This document shows, one piece after another, positions 41,045-49,608 of a stretch of 64,000 nucleotides of DNA. A program made the position numbers and the translations under genes. Numbering within the stretch: the stretch's first letter is position 1; each line of letters begins with the position of its first letter. The DNA is from Actinomadura luteofluorescens (GTDB taxonomy: Bacteria > Actinomycetota > Actinomycetes > Streptosporangiales > Streptosporangiaceae). The notes under the pieces were generated by a model. It saw nothing but the letters and a program-made list of their open reading frames with translations. It did no database searches and was not told the DNA's origin. The stretch is taken from the NCBI RefSeq assembly GCF_013409365.1, contig NZ_JACCBA010000001.1:2046001-2110000 (forward strand), written 5' to 3'.

Positions 41045-41620
41045 GTGACGGACCAGCCCCCGCCACCCTCCGACCAGCCGCCGCCCGACCAGCCGCCTCC
41101 TCCGCATCAGCCGCCGCCATATCACGGTGCCTACGGCCAGCCCCCGGGCCAGCCGCCAGGCCAGCCGCCGCCCGGCCAGCCGTTCGGCCAGCCCGGCGCC
41201 GGTCCGTACGACCCGCGCTACGGGTACGGCCCTCCCGGCGTCCCGTACGGCCCGGGCGCGCACCCGGGCGAGGAGACCACCTGGGCGATCTTCGCCTACG
41301 TCGGGAACCTCCTGATCGGCTTCCTGCCGCCGCTGGTCATCTACCTGGTGAAGAAGAACACCTCGCCGTTCACCCGCTTCCACGCGGCGCAGTCGATGAA
41401 CTACCAGCTCACCATGCTGATCCACCTCGTGGCCGTGGCGGCGGTCTGCGTCCCGCCGGCCATCGCGCTGGAAGAGCCCGCCTTCCTCGCGCTGTTCGCC
41501 CTCCCGTACCTGGAGCTCCTGATCGGCGGGTGGGTGTTCCTCATCCTCGGCGCGGTGAAGGCCGGCAAGGGCCAGTACTACCGGTTCCCGACCTTCTTCT
41601 GCTTCCGCATGATCCGCTAG
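41045..41620 (+). CDS. DUF4870 membrane protein with Pro/Gln-rich N-terminus
   Basis: 191 residues. Residues 1-75 are a low-complexity Pro/Gln/Gly region (repeated GQPPGQPP) typical of actinobacterial DUF4870 proteins. The C-terminal part has the family pattern: EETTWAIFAYVGNLLIGFLPPLVIYLVKKNTSPFTRFHAAQSMNYQL, then two more membrane helices and AVKAGKGQYYRFP. Function unknown. The GTG at 41045 is the only plausible start. The DNA repeats in 41070-41200 arise from the Pro/Gln codons. Confidence 0.88.
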   Translation: MTDQPPPPSDQPPPDQPPPPHQPPPYHGAYGQPPGQPPGQPPPGQPFGQPGAGPYDPRYGYGPPGVPYGPGAHPGEETTWAIFAYVGNLLIGFLPPLVIYLVKKNTSPFTRFHAAQSMNYQLTMLIHLVAVAAVCVPPAIALEEPAFLALFALPYLELLIGGWVFLILGAVKAGKGQYYRFPTFFCFRMIR

Positions 41621-41621
41621 C

Positions 41622-42446
41622 TCACAGGTGGGAGCGGGCGTAGCCGTCCAGCACCGGAAGGACCGCGTCGCGGTCGCCCGCCGGCACGCGCAGCACGACC
41701 TCCTCGATGCCGAGCGAGGCGTAGTGGTCGAGCTTGCCGGGGGTGGGCAGCGTCCCGAAGGGGATCACGGGCACCGTGGCGCGCCCGGCGTCCTCGCAGG
41801 CGCGGCGGAGGGCGGGCAGAGCCTCGCGGACGCCCGCGCCGCCGATCGGCAGCCACCCGTCCCCGTACTCGGCGATGTGCGCGAACAGCGTCGGGCCGGG
41901 GGCGCCGCCGAGCAGCACGGGGACGCGGCGGGACGGCTTGGGCCATGCCCGGCTCGGCGCGAAGCCCGCGAACTCCCCTTCGAAGGAGGCCTCCTCGTCC
42001 GTCCAGAGGGCCCGCATGGCGAGGACGTGCTCGCGCGCCACGGCCCGCCGCCGCTTCCACGGGACGCCGTGGTCGGCGCCCTCCTCGGCGTTCCACCCGT
42101 AGCCGATGCCGAGCGCGACCCGTCCGGGCGCCAGCCGGTCGAGGGTGGCGACGGCCTTGGCGGTGACGATCGGCTCGCGCTGGGCGGGCAGCAGGACGCC
42201 GGTGCCGAGGACGATCCGCTCGGTCGTCACGGCCGCCGCGGCGAGCGACACGAGCGGGTCGAGCGTGCGGGAGTACTCCTCGGGCAGGGACGCGGCGCCC
42301 GTCGGCGGCGGGGTGGCGCGGGACACGGGGATGTGGGTGTGCTCGGGGAGGTAGAGCGAGGCGAACCCGCGCGCCTCCGCCTCCCGGGCCAGCTCGTGCG
42401 GCGCCATGGTCAGGTCGGTCGCGAACATCGTGATGCCGAGGCGCAT
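41622..42446 (-). CDS. LLM-class F420-dependent oxidoreductase
   Basis: 274 residues, a luciferase-like TIM barrel. Marks are the N-terminal RLGITMFATDLTMAPHELAREAEARGFASLYLPEHTHIPV, LDRLAPGRVALGIGYGWNAEE near 110 (cofactor-binding) and VPVLLGGAPGPTLFAHIAEYGDGWLPIGG. Such enzymes use coenzyme F420 for hydride transfer to lipids, sterols or xenobiotics. AAGGGA lies 8 bases before the ATG at 42446. A TetR-type palindrome 57 bases upstream of the start (42503-42516), similar to the KstR2 box, suggests control by KstR2 or a related regulator. Confidence 0.9.
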   Translation of the reverse strand: MRLGITMFATDLTMAPHELAREAEARGFASLYLPEHTHIPVSRATPPPTGAASLPEEYSRTLDPLVSLAAAAVTTERIVLGTGVLLPAQREPIVTAKAVATLDRLAPGRVALGIGYGWNAEEGADHGVPWKRRRAVAREHVLAMRALWTDEEASFEGEFAGFAPSRAWPKPSRRVPVLLGGAPGPTLFAHIAEYGDGWLPIGGAGVREALPALRRACEDAGRATVPVIPFGTLPTPGKLDHYASLGIEEVVLRVPAGDRDAVLPVLDGYARSHL

Positions 42447-42502
42447 GCCGTGTCCCTTCCCCGCGGCCAATTCCCCGCGGTCCCCGCACGATACCGGCGC
42501 CG

Positions 42503-42516
42503 ACCAAGCGATTGCT
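42503..42516. promoter_or_regulatory. KstR2-like operator upstream of the LLM gene
   Basis: ACCAAGCGATTGCT agrees with AnCAAGnnCTTGnT except A for C at one core position. It lies in the 82-bp gap before the F420-dependent oxidoreductase gene. Confidence 0.55.
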
Positions 42517-42528
42517 CGATCGACCGGG

Positions 42529-43272
42529 TCAGTCGCCGAAGTCGCAGAAGGCCGCGGTCGCGTCGTCGTGGACCTTGTGCCGCGGGAAGCGGACGGCCGC
42601 GGGGTCGGTGCCCTCGACCTCCCGCGTCCACTTGATCAGCCCTGCCGGGTCCGCCGCCAGCGAGACCATCCCCGGCCAGTCGGTGACGCCGAACATGTCG
42701 GCCAGCCGGGTCGCCCCGTCCGTCAGCAGGGCGGCGCGCCGCAGTTCGGCGGCCCGCACCGTCCCGGTGATCGCGGCGTCGGCCACGGCGGGGTCCGCGG
42801 CGGCGTAGACCCGGCCGCCGGTGATCTCCCGCACGTCGTCGAGGAGGTGCAGCAGGACGGTCGAGTCGCCCAGCACCAGGAAGTCGACCAGTTCGCCGCG
42901 CCGCCGCAGGGCGAGCACGGTCGCCGCCGGCGTCGTCGGAACCCGCAGGTCGCAGGTCGCCCGGTGCGCGGTCGCCACGTCCGCGATCGCGCCGGCGAGC
43001 CGCGCGACCAGCGGCCGGTCCCCCGGCCGGTGCGCGCCCTCGGGCGGCGCGATCGGCGGGCCGGCGTGCGGGCCCAGCCCCTCCAGCATGCGCGCGAGCA
43101 TCCGGGTGCCGAGCGAGCGCGCGTACCAGGCGGTCCCGTGCGCGCAGCCGAGGTCGGTGCCGAGCGGCAGCCCGCATCCGTCGAGCACCACGACCGCCCC
43201 GGCGGCCGCCGCCACGAAGTCCTCGTTGGGCCGGTCGGGGCTCCCCTGGTCCGTCGCCCACGTCACGCGCAT
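42529..43272 (-). CDS. PP2C-like serine/threonine phosphatase family protein
   Basis: 247 residues resembling the PPM phosphatase fold: TWATDQGSPDRPNEDFVA at the start, VVVLDGCGLP (the DG metal-binding motif; Cys-Gly replace the usual Gly-xx), PAATVLALRRRGELVDFLVLGDSTVLLH, ALLTDGATRLADMFG and a final HDDATAAFC. All four core Asp positions appear retained. The protein is short and stands alone, without a kinase partner. It starts 53 bases after the cyclase gene ends, on the same strand, and may be cotranscribed with it. Confidence 0.8.
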   Translation of the reverse strand: MRVTWATDQGSPDRPNEDFVAAAAGAVVVLDGCGLPLGTDLGCAHGTAWYARSLGTRMLARMLEGLGPHAGPPIAPPEGAHRPGDRPLVARLAGAIADVATAHRATCDLRVPTTPAATVLALRRRGELVDFLVLGDSTVLLHLLDDVREITGGRVYAAADPAVADAAITGTVRAAELRRAALLTDGATRLADMFGVTDWPGMVSLAADPAGLIKWTREVEGTDPAAVRFPRHKVHDDATAAFCDFGD

Positions 43273-43324
43273 CTGTGTATGCCTTCCTGTTGGTCGGTCC
43301 CAGTATGAAGGCGTACGGCTCGTT

Positions 43325-44008
43325 TCAGACGAGGACCGCGCGGTCGTCCACGCGCGCGACGGCGCGGACGGGGGCGCCGTCCGCTCCCGCCAGGGCCAGC
43401 GGAAAGAGGGAGACCTCGATCGCGCAGCCCGCCGCCTGGGCCTCGGCGAGGCGGCCGAGGCCGGTCAGGTTCTCGGCGATCACCGCCTCGGCGCCGCAGA
43501 GGACGCGGTGGGCCGCGAGCGAGAAGTCGTCCGACCCTGGCGGCGGGGTCCGGTCGACGCTGAGCGCGTCGATGCCCACCGTCCGCACGCCCGCGGCGAC
43601 GATGGCCTCCGCGGTCTCGGGCGCCGGATACGGATGGGCCAGGTAGGCGTCCGTCCCCCAGTGCCCCGACCAGCCCGTCGCGATGAGCAGGACGTCGCCC
43701 GGCGCGAGACCCGGCGGGACGGCGTCCGGCGGTATCGGCGCGCGGGGCGGCAGGCCCCGCACGTCCATCACCACGGCCGGACCGGTGAAGCGTGCCAGCG
43801 GCAGCTCGTCCAGCCTCGGCAGCGCGTCGTCGATGTGGAACGGGGCGTCCACGTGCGTCCCGGTCTGCGACCCCAGATGCAGCCGCAGCACGTTCACCCC
43901 GGCCTCGGCGACCGTGAGGGCCGGGACGGCCTCCACCTCGGGGTCGCCCGGATAGACCGGCATGCCCGTGACGATCGGCACGGACAGGTCGAGCAGCTCA
44001 ACGCCCAT
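43325..44008 (-). CDS. Cyclase/kynurenine-formamidase-like metal-dependent hydrolase
   Basis: 227 residues. The signature HxGTHxDxPxH appears as SQTGTHVDAPFHIDD near residue 55, and the N-terminus has LDLSVPIVTGMPVYPGDP, both typical of the cyclase (PF04199) family. A second conserved region is VDRTPPPGSDDFSLAAHRVLCGAEAVIAENL. Members hydrolyse N-formylkynurenine or act on polyketide or isatin substrates; no tryptophan-degradation genes lie nearby, so the substrate is open. It is divergent from the HipA-like gene with 45 bases between starts. Confidence 0.9.
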   Translation of the reverse strand: MGVELLDLSVPIVTGMPVYPGDPEVEAVPALTVAEAGVNVLRLHLGSQTGTHVDAPFHIDDALPRLDELPLARFTGPAVVMDVRGLPPRAPIPPDAVPPGLAPGDVLLIATGWSGHWGTDAYLAHPYPAPETAEAIVAAGVRTVGIDALSVDRTPPPGSDDFSLAAHRVLCGAEAVIAENLTGLGRLAEAQAAGCAIEVSLFPLALAGADGAPVRAVARVDDRAVLV

Positions 44009-44053
44009 GGAATCGATTATCCCGGCCGCCGCCCCAGCCGATAGCGTTGCGAC

Positions 44054-44881
44054 GTGTTGCCACATGTGACCGCCATCCGCTACGTGACGCCGCTCCGCGA
44101 GGGCGGATCGCTCCCGGGCGTCGTCGAGGCCGACGACCTCGGTACCTACGTCATGAAGTTCCACGGGGCCGGGCAGGGCCGCAAGGCGCTGATCGCCGAG
44201 GTGATCGCCGGTGAGCTGGCCCGCCGGCTCGGCCTGCGGGTGCCCGAGCAGGTGCTCATCGACCTGGACCCGGCGATCGGACGGCACGAGCCCGACCCCG
44301 ACGTGCAGGACCTGCTGAAGGCCAGCCCCGGCTGGAACCTCGGCGTCGACTTCCTGCCCGGGTCGCTCGGCTTCGACCCGCTCGGCTGGAGCCCCGACCC
44401 CGGCTTCGCCTCGCGGGTGCTGTGGTTCGACGCGTTCATCGGCAACGTCGACCGCAGCTGGCGCAACCCCAACATGCTCGTGTGGCACGGCGACGTGTGG
44501 CTCATCGACCACGGCGCGAGCCTGATCTTCCACCACGCGTGGTCGAACGCGGCCCGGCTGTTCTCCGGCCCCTACGACGTGGACGACCACGTGCTGACCC
44601 CGTACGCGACGCAGCTGGAGGAGGCCGAGGCCGAGCTCGCCCCGAAGATCACCGAGGGGCTGCTGCGCGAGGTCGCCGGCCTCGTCCCGGACCGCTGGCT
44701 GGAGGGCGAGCCCGGCTTCGCCGGCCCGCAGGCCGTCCGCGACGCCTACCTCGACATCCTGCTGCCGCGTGCCGGGAAGCCGCGGGAGTGGCTGCCCGGC
44801 CTCGACCTCAGCGGCCACCGCCCTGACACCTCCGCCCGGCGCGGCCAGAACCGTCCCGGCTGGCTCGGGGGCGCGTCGTGA
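44054..44881 (+). CDS. HipA-like kinase family protein
   Basis: 275 residues. It has the compact HipA-kinase core without the usual N-terminal HipA-1 domain: YVMKFHGAGQGRKALIAEVIAGELARRLGLRVPE (ATP-binding Lys and helix), WFDAFIGNVDRSWRNPNMLVW (catalytic loop with Asp and Asn) and VWLIDHGASLIFHHAW (Mg-binding Asp). The gene overlaps the next (DUF3037) by 4 bases (GTGA). This pair is a recurrent two-gene arrangement in bacteria, possibly toxin-antitoxin-like, but its biology is not established. The start is a GTG without a clear ribosome site. Confidence 0.8.
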   Translation: MLPHVTAIRYVTPLREGGSLPGVVEADDLGTYVMKFHGAGQGRKALIAEVIAGELARRLGLRVPEQVLIDLDPAIGRHEPDPDVQDLLKASPGWNLGVDFLPGSLGFDPLGWSPDPGFASRVLWFDAFIGNVDRSWRNPNMLVWHGDVWLIDHGASLIFHHAWSNAARLFSGPYDVDDHVLTPYATQLEEAEAELAPKITEGLLREVAGLVPDRWLEGEPGFAGPQAVRDAYLDILLPRAGKPREWLPGLDLSGHRPDTSARRGQNRPGWLGGAS

Positions 44882-45295
44882 CCGCCGGCAGGACGACCAA
44901 CATCAGGACGGCGGCCGAGCCGACGGTGTTCGAGTACGCCGCGCTGCGCGTCGTCCCGCGCGTCGAGCGCGGCGAGTCCATGAACGTCGGCGTGGTCGTG
45001 TACTGCCGCGCTCTCGACTACCTCGGATGCCGCACGCATCTGGACGAGCGGCGCCTGCTCGCCCTGGACCCCTCGCTCGACCTGGCGGGCGTCCGGTCCG
45101 CCCTCACCGCGGTGGACGCGGTGTGCTGCGGCGGCGAGCGCGCGGGCCAGGCCGCGCGGGAGGCCCCGGGCGCGCGGTTCCGGTGGCTGACCGCGCCGCG
45201 CAGCACGATCGTGCAGCCGGGGCCCGGTGCACGCCGGGCTCACCGGGGACCCGGCCGCCGAGCTCGACCGCCTCCTCGACCTGCTCGTGCGGTAG
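44878..45295 (+). pseudogene. DUF3037 protein gene with a single-base frameshift
   Basis: The first about 115 codons match DUF3037 (VFEYAALRVVPRVERGESMNVGVVVYCRALDYLGCRT...). After RSTIVQPG the frame shifts near 45222, inside a run of G and C. Skipping one C continues as PVHAGLTGDPAAELDRLLDLLVR and a stop at 45295, the normal family C-terminus, giving 138 residues. The unshifted frame runs on into unrelated sequence. It is translationally coupled to the HipA-like kinase. It could be a genuine mutation or an error in a GC homopolymer. Confidence 0.82.
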
Positions 45296-45321
45296 CGGCC
45301 GCGCGCCGGTCGGCGTCCGGC

Positions 45322-46230
45322 TCAGGTCCATTCCCAGCGGATGCCGTGGTAGCCGGCGGCCATCCCGAACTCGATGAAGTGGACGCTCTGGTAGCTGGAC
45401 AACCGCAGGTCGGCGGAGTCCTTGAGCGCGGTGTGCCCGTCGGGCCGCCACGTCCGGTAGCAGCGGGCGGGCAGCGCCGCCGGATGGAACCGGACCTCGA
45501 TGAGGTACTCGTGCTGCGGGGTCCGGAAGCCGCGCCCCTCCTCGGTGACGGGCGGGCCGGTCTCCTCGAACCCGAAGCCGTACTCCAGCAGGTAGGTCTC
45601 GCCGCGCCCGAGCGCCCGGTCGAACAGCAGCTCGGCGGCGATGAGGCCGCTCGTCTCGTCCATCCGGACGCGGCCGAACCGGCAGCCGCGCACGGTCCGG
45701 GACGAGGGCAGCACGCCCTGCGGATGGTGGTAGACGGCGATCCAGCGGTCCACGCCGCGCTGCTGCGCCTGGAACACCGCGCGGACGCGGACCTCGCGCA
45801 GCTCCCGGCGCCGCCCGATGAGGTACTGGTCGTGCAGGCTGAGCCCGGTGAGCTGCCGCTCGCCGCGGTCGCCGATCTCGTCCAGCAGGTCGCGGACGCC
45901 GGGTTCGGGGCACAGCTCCTCGACCGGCAGCCAGGGCCCGGCGGGACGGTCGGTGGTCGGCCTGAGCAGCGTCAGCAGGGAGTGCCGCGGCAGTTCGAGG
46001 ATGGTCTCCAGGCCGCGGACGGCGCGCAGCGAGTCGGCGCGCTCGGGCCGGGTCCGGCCGCGCTGCCAGTAGCTCAGCGTGGACAGGCTGACCGCGATGC
46101 CCTGCTCCTCCAGGCGGCGCCGCAGGGAGTCCAGGCTCAGGCCGCGCGCCTGGATGGCCGCGTGCAGGGCGACGTTGAACGGCCCGTACTGGAGGACCTG
46201 AAGAAGATCGTCCTCTGCGACACTCTGCAT
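45322..46230 (-). CDS. HTH protein with conserved C-terminal domain (copy 1, beside subtilase)
   Basis: 302 residues. The N-terminus (10-75) is an XRE-like helix-turn-helix: LDSLRRRLEEQGIAVSLSTLSYWQRGRTRPERADSL. The C-terminal 170 residues are a beta-rich domain with VRVRAVFQAQQRGVDRWIAVYHH, LLEYGFGFEE, HEYLIEVRFHPAALPARCYRTW and a terminal GIRWEWT. The same architecture and many identical motifs occur in the protein at 47643-48584. It is probably a transcription factor with a ligand- or protein-binding C-terminal domain. No named family comes to mind. ATG 46230. Confidence 0.75.
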   Translation of the reverse strand: MQSVAEDDLLQVLQYGPFNVALHAAIQARGLSLDSLRRRLEEQGIAVSLSTLSYWQRGRTRPERADSLRAVRGLETILELPRHSLLTLLRPTTDRPAGPWLPVEELCPEPGVRDLLDEIGDRGERQLTGLSLHDQYLIGRRRELREVRVRAVFQAQQRGVDRWIAVYHHPQGVLPSSRTVRGCRFGRVRMDETSGLIAAELLFDRALGRGETYLLEYGFGFEETGPPVTEEGRGFRTPQHEYLIEVRFHPAALPARCYRTWRPDGHTALKDSADLRLSSYQSVHFIEFGMAAGYHGIRWEWT

Positions 46231-46411
46231 GCTCGGCCTCCGGATCGGCTCCGGCCGGCCCCCGCAAAACGGCCTTGACTACCGCAATTGCAACTTCCGC
46301 GCTCACTGTAAGGCTCCGCGGCCCCGATGCCAACAGGCAAAGTGTCACAACCGTCGGCCCCGGCCTTCGCCGAATCGGGTACCAATTCACGGCCGCGCCG
46401 CGGCCCGCGGT

Positions 46412-46442
46412 TCCGGGCCCGCCGGCGCGGGGCGGGCCCGGA
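46412..46442 (-). terminator. Terminator of the subtilase gene
   Basis: A perfect 12-bp stem (TCCGGGCCCGCC 46412-46423 with GGCGGGCCCGGA 46431-46442) with a 7-base loop, 8 bases after the subtilase stop on the minus strand. Confidence 0.8.
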
Positions 46443-46449
46443 GGCCGGG

Positions 46450-47598
46450 TCAGAGACCGCGCTTGTCGAGCAGGCGGTTCGGCGTACCGGCGGGGTTGCC
46501 GCTGATCACGCCGCTGACGGCGTTGGAGACGAGCCAGTTGCGGACGGTGCCGAAGGAGGCGTCGCCGTTGGCGGCCTTGTAGAGGGCGGCGACTCCGGTG
46601 ACGTGCGGGGTGGCCATCGAGGTGCCGCTGATGGTGTTCGTCCCGCCGTTCAGCCAGGTCGAGGTGATGGACGACCCCGGGGCGTACAGGTCGACGCAGG
46701 CCCCGTAGTTGCTGTAGGAGGCCCTGGCGTCTCTGATCGTGCTCGCCGCGACCGTGGTGGTGTTCGCCGCGCTCCCCGGCGAGTAGTCGCAGGCGTTGCG
46801 GCCGTCGTTGCCCGCGGCGACGGCGAGGAACACGCCGGAGCTCGCGAGGTTGTCGGCGGCGGAGTTCATCGAGGACGAGAAGCCGCCGCCGAGCGACATG
46901 TTGGCCACCGCCGGCCTGGAGCGGTGGCCCGCCACCCAGTTCATGCCCGCGATGACGCCGGAGCTGGTGCCGCTCCCCTGGCAGTTCAGCACGCGGACAC
47001 CGCGCAGGTAGACGCTCTTGGCGACGCCGTAGGAGGTGGAGCCGACCGTCCCCGCGACGTGCGTCCCGTGGCCGTTGCAGTCGGCGCCGTTGCCGCCGAG
47101 GGCGTCGTACACGTTGGACGCGCGCCCGCCGAACTGCGGATGTGCGGCGTAGATGCCGGTGTCGATGATGTAGGCGTACACGCCCGCGCCGGTCGCGTTG
47201 TAGGTGAAGCTGTGCGACAGCGGGAGTGCGGTCTGGTCGATGCGATCCAGGCCCCACGAGGGCGGGTTCTGCTGCGTGCCGTCGGCGCGGACGACCGCGT
47301 CCTGCTCGATGCGGACGACGCCGGGGGCGCCGCGCAGCTTCGCGAGTTTCCGGGAGTCGAGCTTCGCGGCGAATCCGTTCAGCACCCGGCCGTAGCGGTA
47401 CATGGTCTTGATGCCGTGCTCGGAAACGGTGGCGACGATCGACACACCTGGCTTCAGCGTCACGATGTACTGGCCGGCGATCCCCTGCCCCGAGGCGGCG
47501 AGGGTCAGCGGCGCGCGAAAGGTCACGGCTGGGGCGGGGGCGGCGGAAACTGCGATCAGGCACGCCGCCGCGACGGCCGTGAACAGGGGTTTCTTCAT
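46450..47598 (-). CDS. Secreted subtilisin-like serine protease (S8, proteinase K type)
   Basis: 382 residues: signal peptide ([21 protein letters not shown], about 23 residues), an I9 inhibitor propeptide (about 40-105: [38 protein letters not shown]), then the S8 domain. The catalytic triad is Asp145 (YIIDTGI), His176 (NGHGTHVAG) and Ser326 ([10 protein letters not shown]), with Asn in AVAAGNDG as the oxyanion residue. Secretion and self-cleavage are expected. The gene starts 44 bases after the HTH copy-2 gene stops on the same strand, so the two are probably cotranscribed. Confidence 0.93.
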   Translation of the reverse strand: MKKPLFTAVAAACLIAVSAAPAPAVTFRAPLTLAASGQGIAGQYIVTLKPGVSIVATVSEHGIKTMYRYGRVLNGFAAKLDSRKLAKLRGAPGVVRIEQDAVVRADGTQQNPPSWGLDRIDQTALPLSHSFTYNATGAGVYAYIIDTGIYAAHPQFGGRASNVYDALGGNGADCNGHGTHVAGTVGSTSYGVAKSVYLRGVRVLNCQGSGTSSGVIAGMNWVAGHRSRPAVANMSLGGGFSSSMNSAADNLASSGVFLAVAAGNDGRNACDYSPGSAANTTTVAASTIRDARASYSNYGACVDLYAPGSSITSTWLNGGTNTISGTSMATPHVTGVAALYKAANGDASFGTVRNWLVSNAVSGVISGNPAGTPNRLLDKRGL

Positions 47599-47642
47599 CG
47601 GAATTCCGTCCGTGGAGTTACCCCGACCCCCGCTTTCCGATG

Positions 47643-48584
47643 TTAATGCCATTCCCACTCGATGCCCACTATCCCGCGGCGCACGGTTCCGACCGCGAGG
47701 TTCGCACTTCCCGAAGTGCCGATCCACAATTCGCCGAGCCGCCGGCGCGGGGACGCGGAGCTCTCGGCCGTGAAGCCGTAGCAGCGGGCGGGCAGCCGGT
47801 CGCCGTCGAACTGGACGAGCGCCACGTAGTCGTGGACGGGATGGGAGAAGCGCCGGTCGTAGCCGTCGGGCGCGGGCAGCCCGATCGGCCCCAGCTCGTA
47901 CTCGATGACCGCGGTGTCGCCCGTCGCCAGCACCCTGTCGAAGACCAGCTCGAACGCCACCAGCCCGCCCTCGGCGCGGATCCGGCCAGGGCGGCAGTAC
48001 CGCACGTCCAGCAGCCCGGCCACGCCGCCAGCGCCACCGGCGCCACCGTCCGCGACGCCGGCGAGGTCTCCGTCGCCCGTCTGGTGGACGCAGACCACGC
48101 GGTCGATGTCGTCGCCGGCGGCCCGCAGGACGGTGCGCACCGAGAGCGTCCAGGACCGGCGCGCCTCGTCCAGCCGGTAGACGTCGTGGACGCTGAGCCG
48201 TTCGAGCCGGTGGTCGCCCGAGCGGTCGAGCTGCCCGACGAGGCAGGCGTAGCGCTCGGGGTCGGGCCACAGGTCGCGGACGCCGCGCCCCCGCTCCGCC
48301 CCGTTCGGCGGGCCGGCGGCCCCGCGCACGGCCGCGCCCCGGACGGGCACGGCGTTCGGCGCGGGGTCCTCCAGCAACTCGATGAGGGTGCCGGACGGCA
48401 CCTGCAGGATCTCCTCCAGCGCGACGACCACGGTGCGCGAGCGCGGCCGGCTGCGGCCGCGCTGCCAGTAGCTGAGGGTGGCCACGCTGACCGTGAGCCC
48501 GCGCCGGCCGAGCCGGTGGCGGATCCGCTCCAGGGTCAGCCCGCTCGCCTGGATCGCCTGCCGCAGTGCCCCGGCGAACTCCAC
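47643..48584 (-). CDS. HTH protein with conserved C-terminal domain (copy 2, beside subtilase)
   Basis: 313 residues, paralogous to the protein at 45322-46230. The N-terminal HTH (LERIRHRLGRRGLTVSVATLSYWQRGRSRPRSRTV) is preceded by FAGALRQAIQASGL. The C-terminal domain repeats the motifs LSVHDVYRLDE, VRTVLRAAGDDIDRVVCVHQ, VIEYELGPIG, HDYVALVQFDGDRLPARCYGFTAE and a final GIEWEWH. The start is a GTG at 48584. It lies upstream of the subtilase in the same orientation and may regulate it or respond to its activity. Confidence 0.75.
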   Translation of the reverse strand: MEFAGALRQAIQASGLTLERIRHRLGRRGLTVSVATLSYWQRGRSRPRSRTVVVALEEILQVPSGTLIELLEDPAPNAVPVRGAAVRGAAGPPNGAERGRGVRDLWPDPERYACLVGQLDRSGDHRLERLSVHDVYRLDEARRSWTLSVRTVLRAAGDDIDRVVCVHQTGDGDLAGVADGGAGGAGGVAGLLDVRYCRPGRIRAEGGLVAFELVFDRVLATGDTAVIEYELGPIGLPAPDGYDRRFSHPVHDYVALVQFDGDRLPARCYGFTAESSASPRRRLGELWIGTSGSANLAVGTVRRGIVGIEWEWH

Positions 48585-48650
48585 GGCGGGATGGTACCCG
48601 GCCCAGAAGATCGATTCAGGTACCGGGGCAGATCAGGCACGCAATAACAA

Positions 48651-49499
48651 TCAGAAAAGAACGGACATAAAGGAGCCCAGTTCGGTGAACCCGACCCGGC
48701 GGTAGGCCGCCCGGGCCCGGGTGTTGTAGTCGTTGACGTACAACGACACGGTCGGCGCGATGCCGTGCAGCGCCTCCCGCACCACCGCGGCCATCCCCGT
48801 CTCCGACCGGCCCTGCCCCCGCAGGTCGGGAGGCACCCACACGCCCTGCACCTGGCAGGCCCGCGGGGTGACGGCGCCGACCTCGGCCTTGAACATGACG
48901 CGGCCGTCCTCGATGCGCGCGAAGGCGCGGCCGTCGCGGATCAGCTCGGCGACGCGGGCCCGGTAGAGCACGCCCCCGTCACCGGCGTTGGGCGACACCC
49001 CGACCTCTTCGGTGAACATCGCCACGCAGGCCGGGTAGACGATGTCGAACTCCTCCATCCGGACCCGGCGCACACCGGGGTCGGCCGGCACGTCGGGGAC
49101 GGTCGAGGTCGCCATCACCGGCTGGGCGGCGCGGACGGCCCGGGGCGGCCCCCAGTACGGCGCGAGGATCTCCCACAGCTCCCCGACCGCGCCGACGGGC
49201 CCGACGATGGACGAGCAGCGCCGCCCCTGCGCCTGGGCCCGCTCGGCGAACGCCCGGACGGCCTCCGGCCCGGCCGCGACCGGGATGAGGTTGGCGCCCG
49301 AGTAGCACAGCGAGACGAGCCTGCCGTCGCGCAGGTAGCCCCACATCTGGGCGCCGAGGCGGCGCGGGTCGAGCCCCGCGGCGTGCACGCGGGAACTCAC
49401 GAACACGTTGGACACCGGGTCGGCGTCCAGGATCGCGAGGGCTTCCGCACGGTACCGGTCGTCCAGCACGCGCACCGGCATCGAGCCCAGCATCCGCAC
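48651..49499 (-). CDS. GNAT-family N-acetyltransferase with DUF4081 domain
   Basis: 282 residues. The N-terminal DUF4081 region (about 1-130) includes DPVSNVFVSSRVHAAGL and MWGYLRDGRLVSLCYSGANLIPV. A GNAT domain follows, with EVGAVTPRACQVQGVWVPPDLRGQGRSETGMAAVVREAL (acetyl-CoA loop) and VSLYVNDYNTRARAAYRRVGF. In mycobacteria (Rv2867c-type) and other actinobacteria the orthologue directly follows ispG in a dxr-rseP-ispG-GNAT series. Here the same order holds, but three aminopeptidase-like genes intervene. A GTG at 49499 or an ATG six bases later may be the start. Confidence 0.9.
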   Translation of the reverse strand: MRMLGSMPVRVLDDRYRAEALAILDADPVSNVFVSSRVHAAGLDPRRLGAQMWGYLRDGRLVSLCYSGANLIPVAAGPEAVRAFAERAQAQGRRCSSIVGPVGAVGELWEILAPYWGPPRAVRAAQPVMATSTVPDVPADPGVRRVRMEEFDIVYPACVAMFTEEVGVSPNAGDGGVLYRARVAELIRDGRAFARIEDGRVMFKAEVGAVTPRACQVQGVWVPPDLRGQGRSETGMAAVVREALHGIAPTVSLYVNDYNTRARAAYRRVGFTELGSFMSVLF

Positions 49500-49608
49500 G
49501 GCTACCGGCCCCCAGCCCTCACCACTGAAAGCTCCACGTGGCCAAGACTATGCCGTCCGGGGGCCGCGCACCTCCGCGGCCTCCGTCACGGCCCCATCCG
49601 GGCGGGAT

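Noticed and set aside
41070..41200. Short tandem DNA repeats (GGCCAGCCGCC-like)
   Set aside because: They encode the Pro/Gln/Gly-rich N-terminus of the DUF4870 protein, a normal feature of that family.
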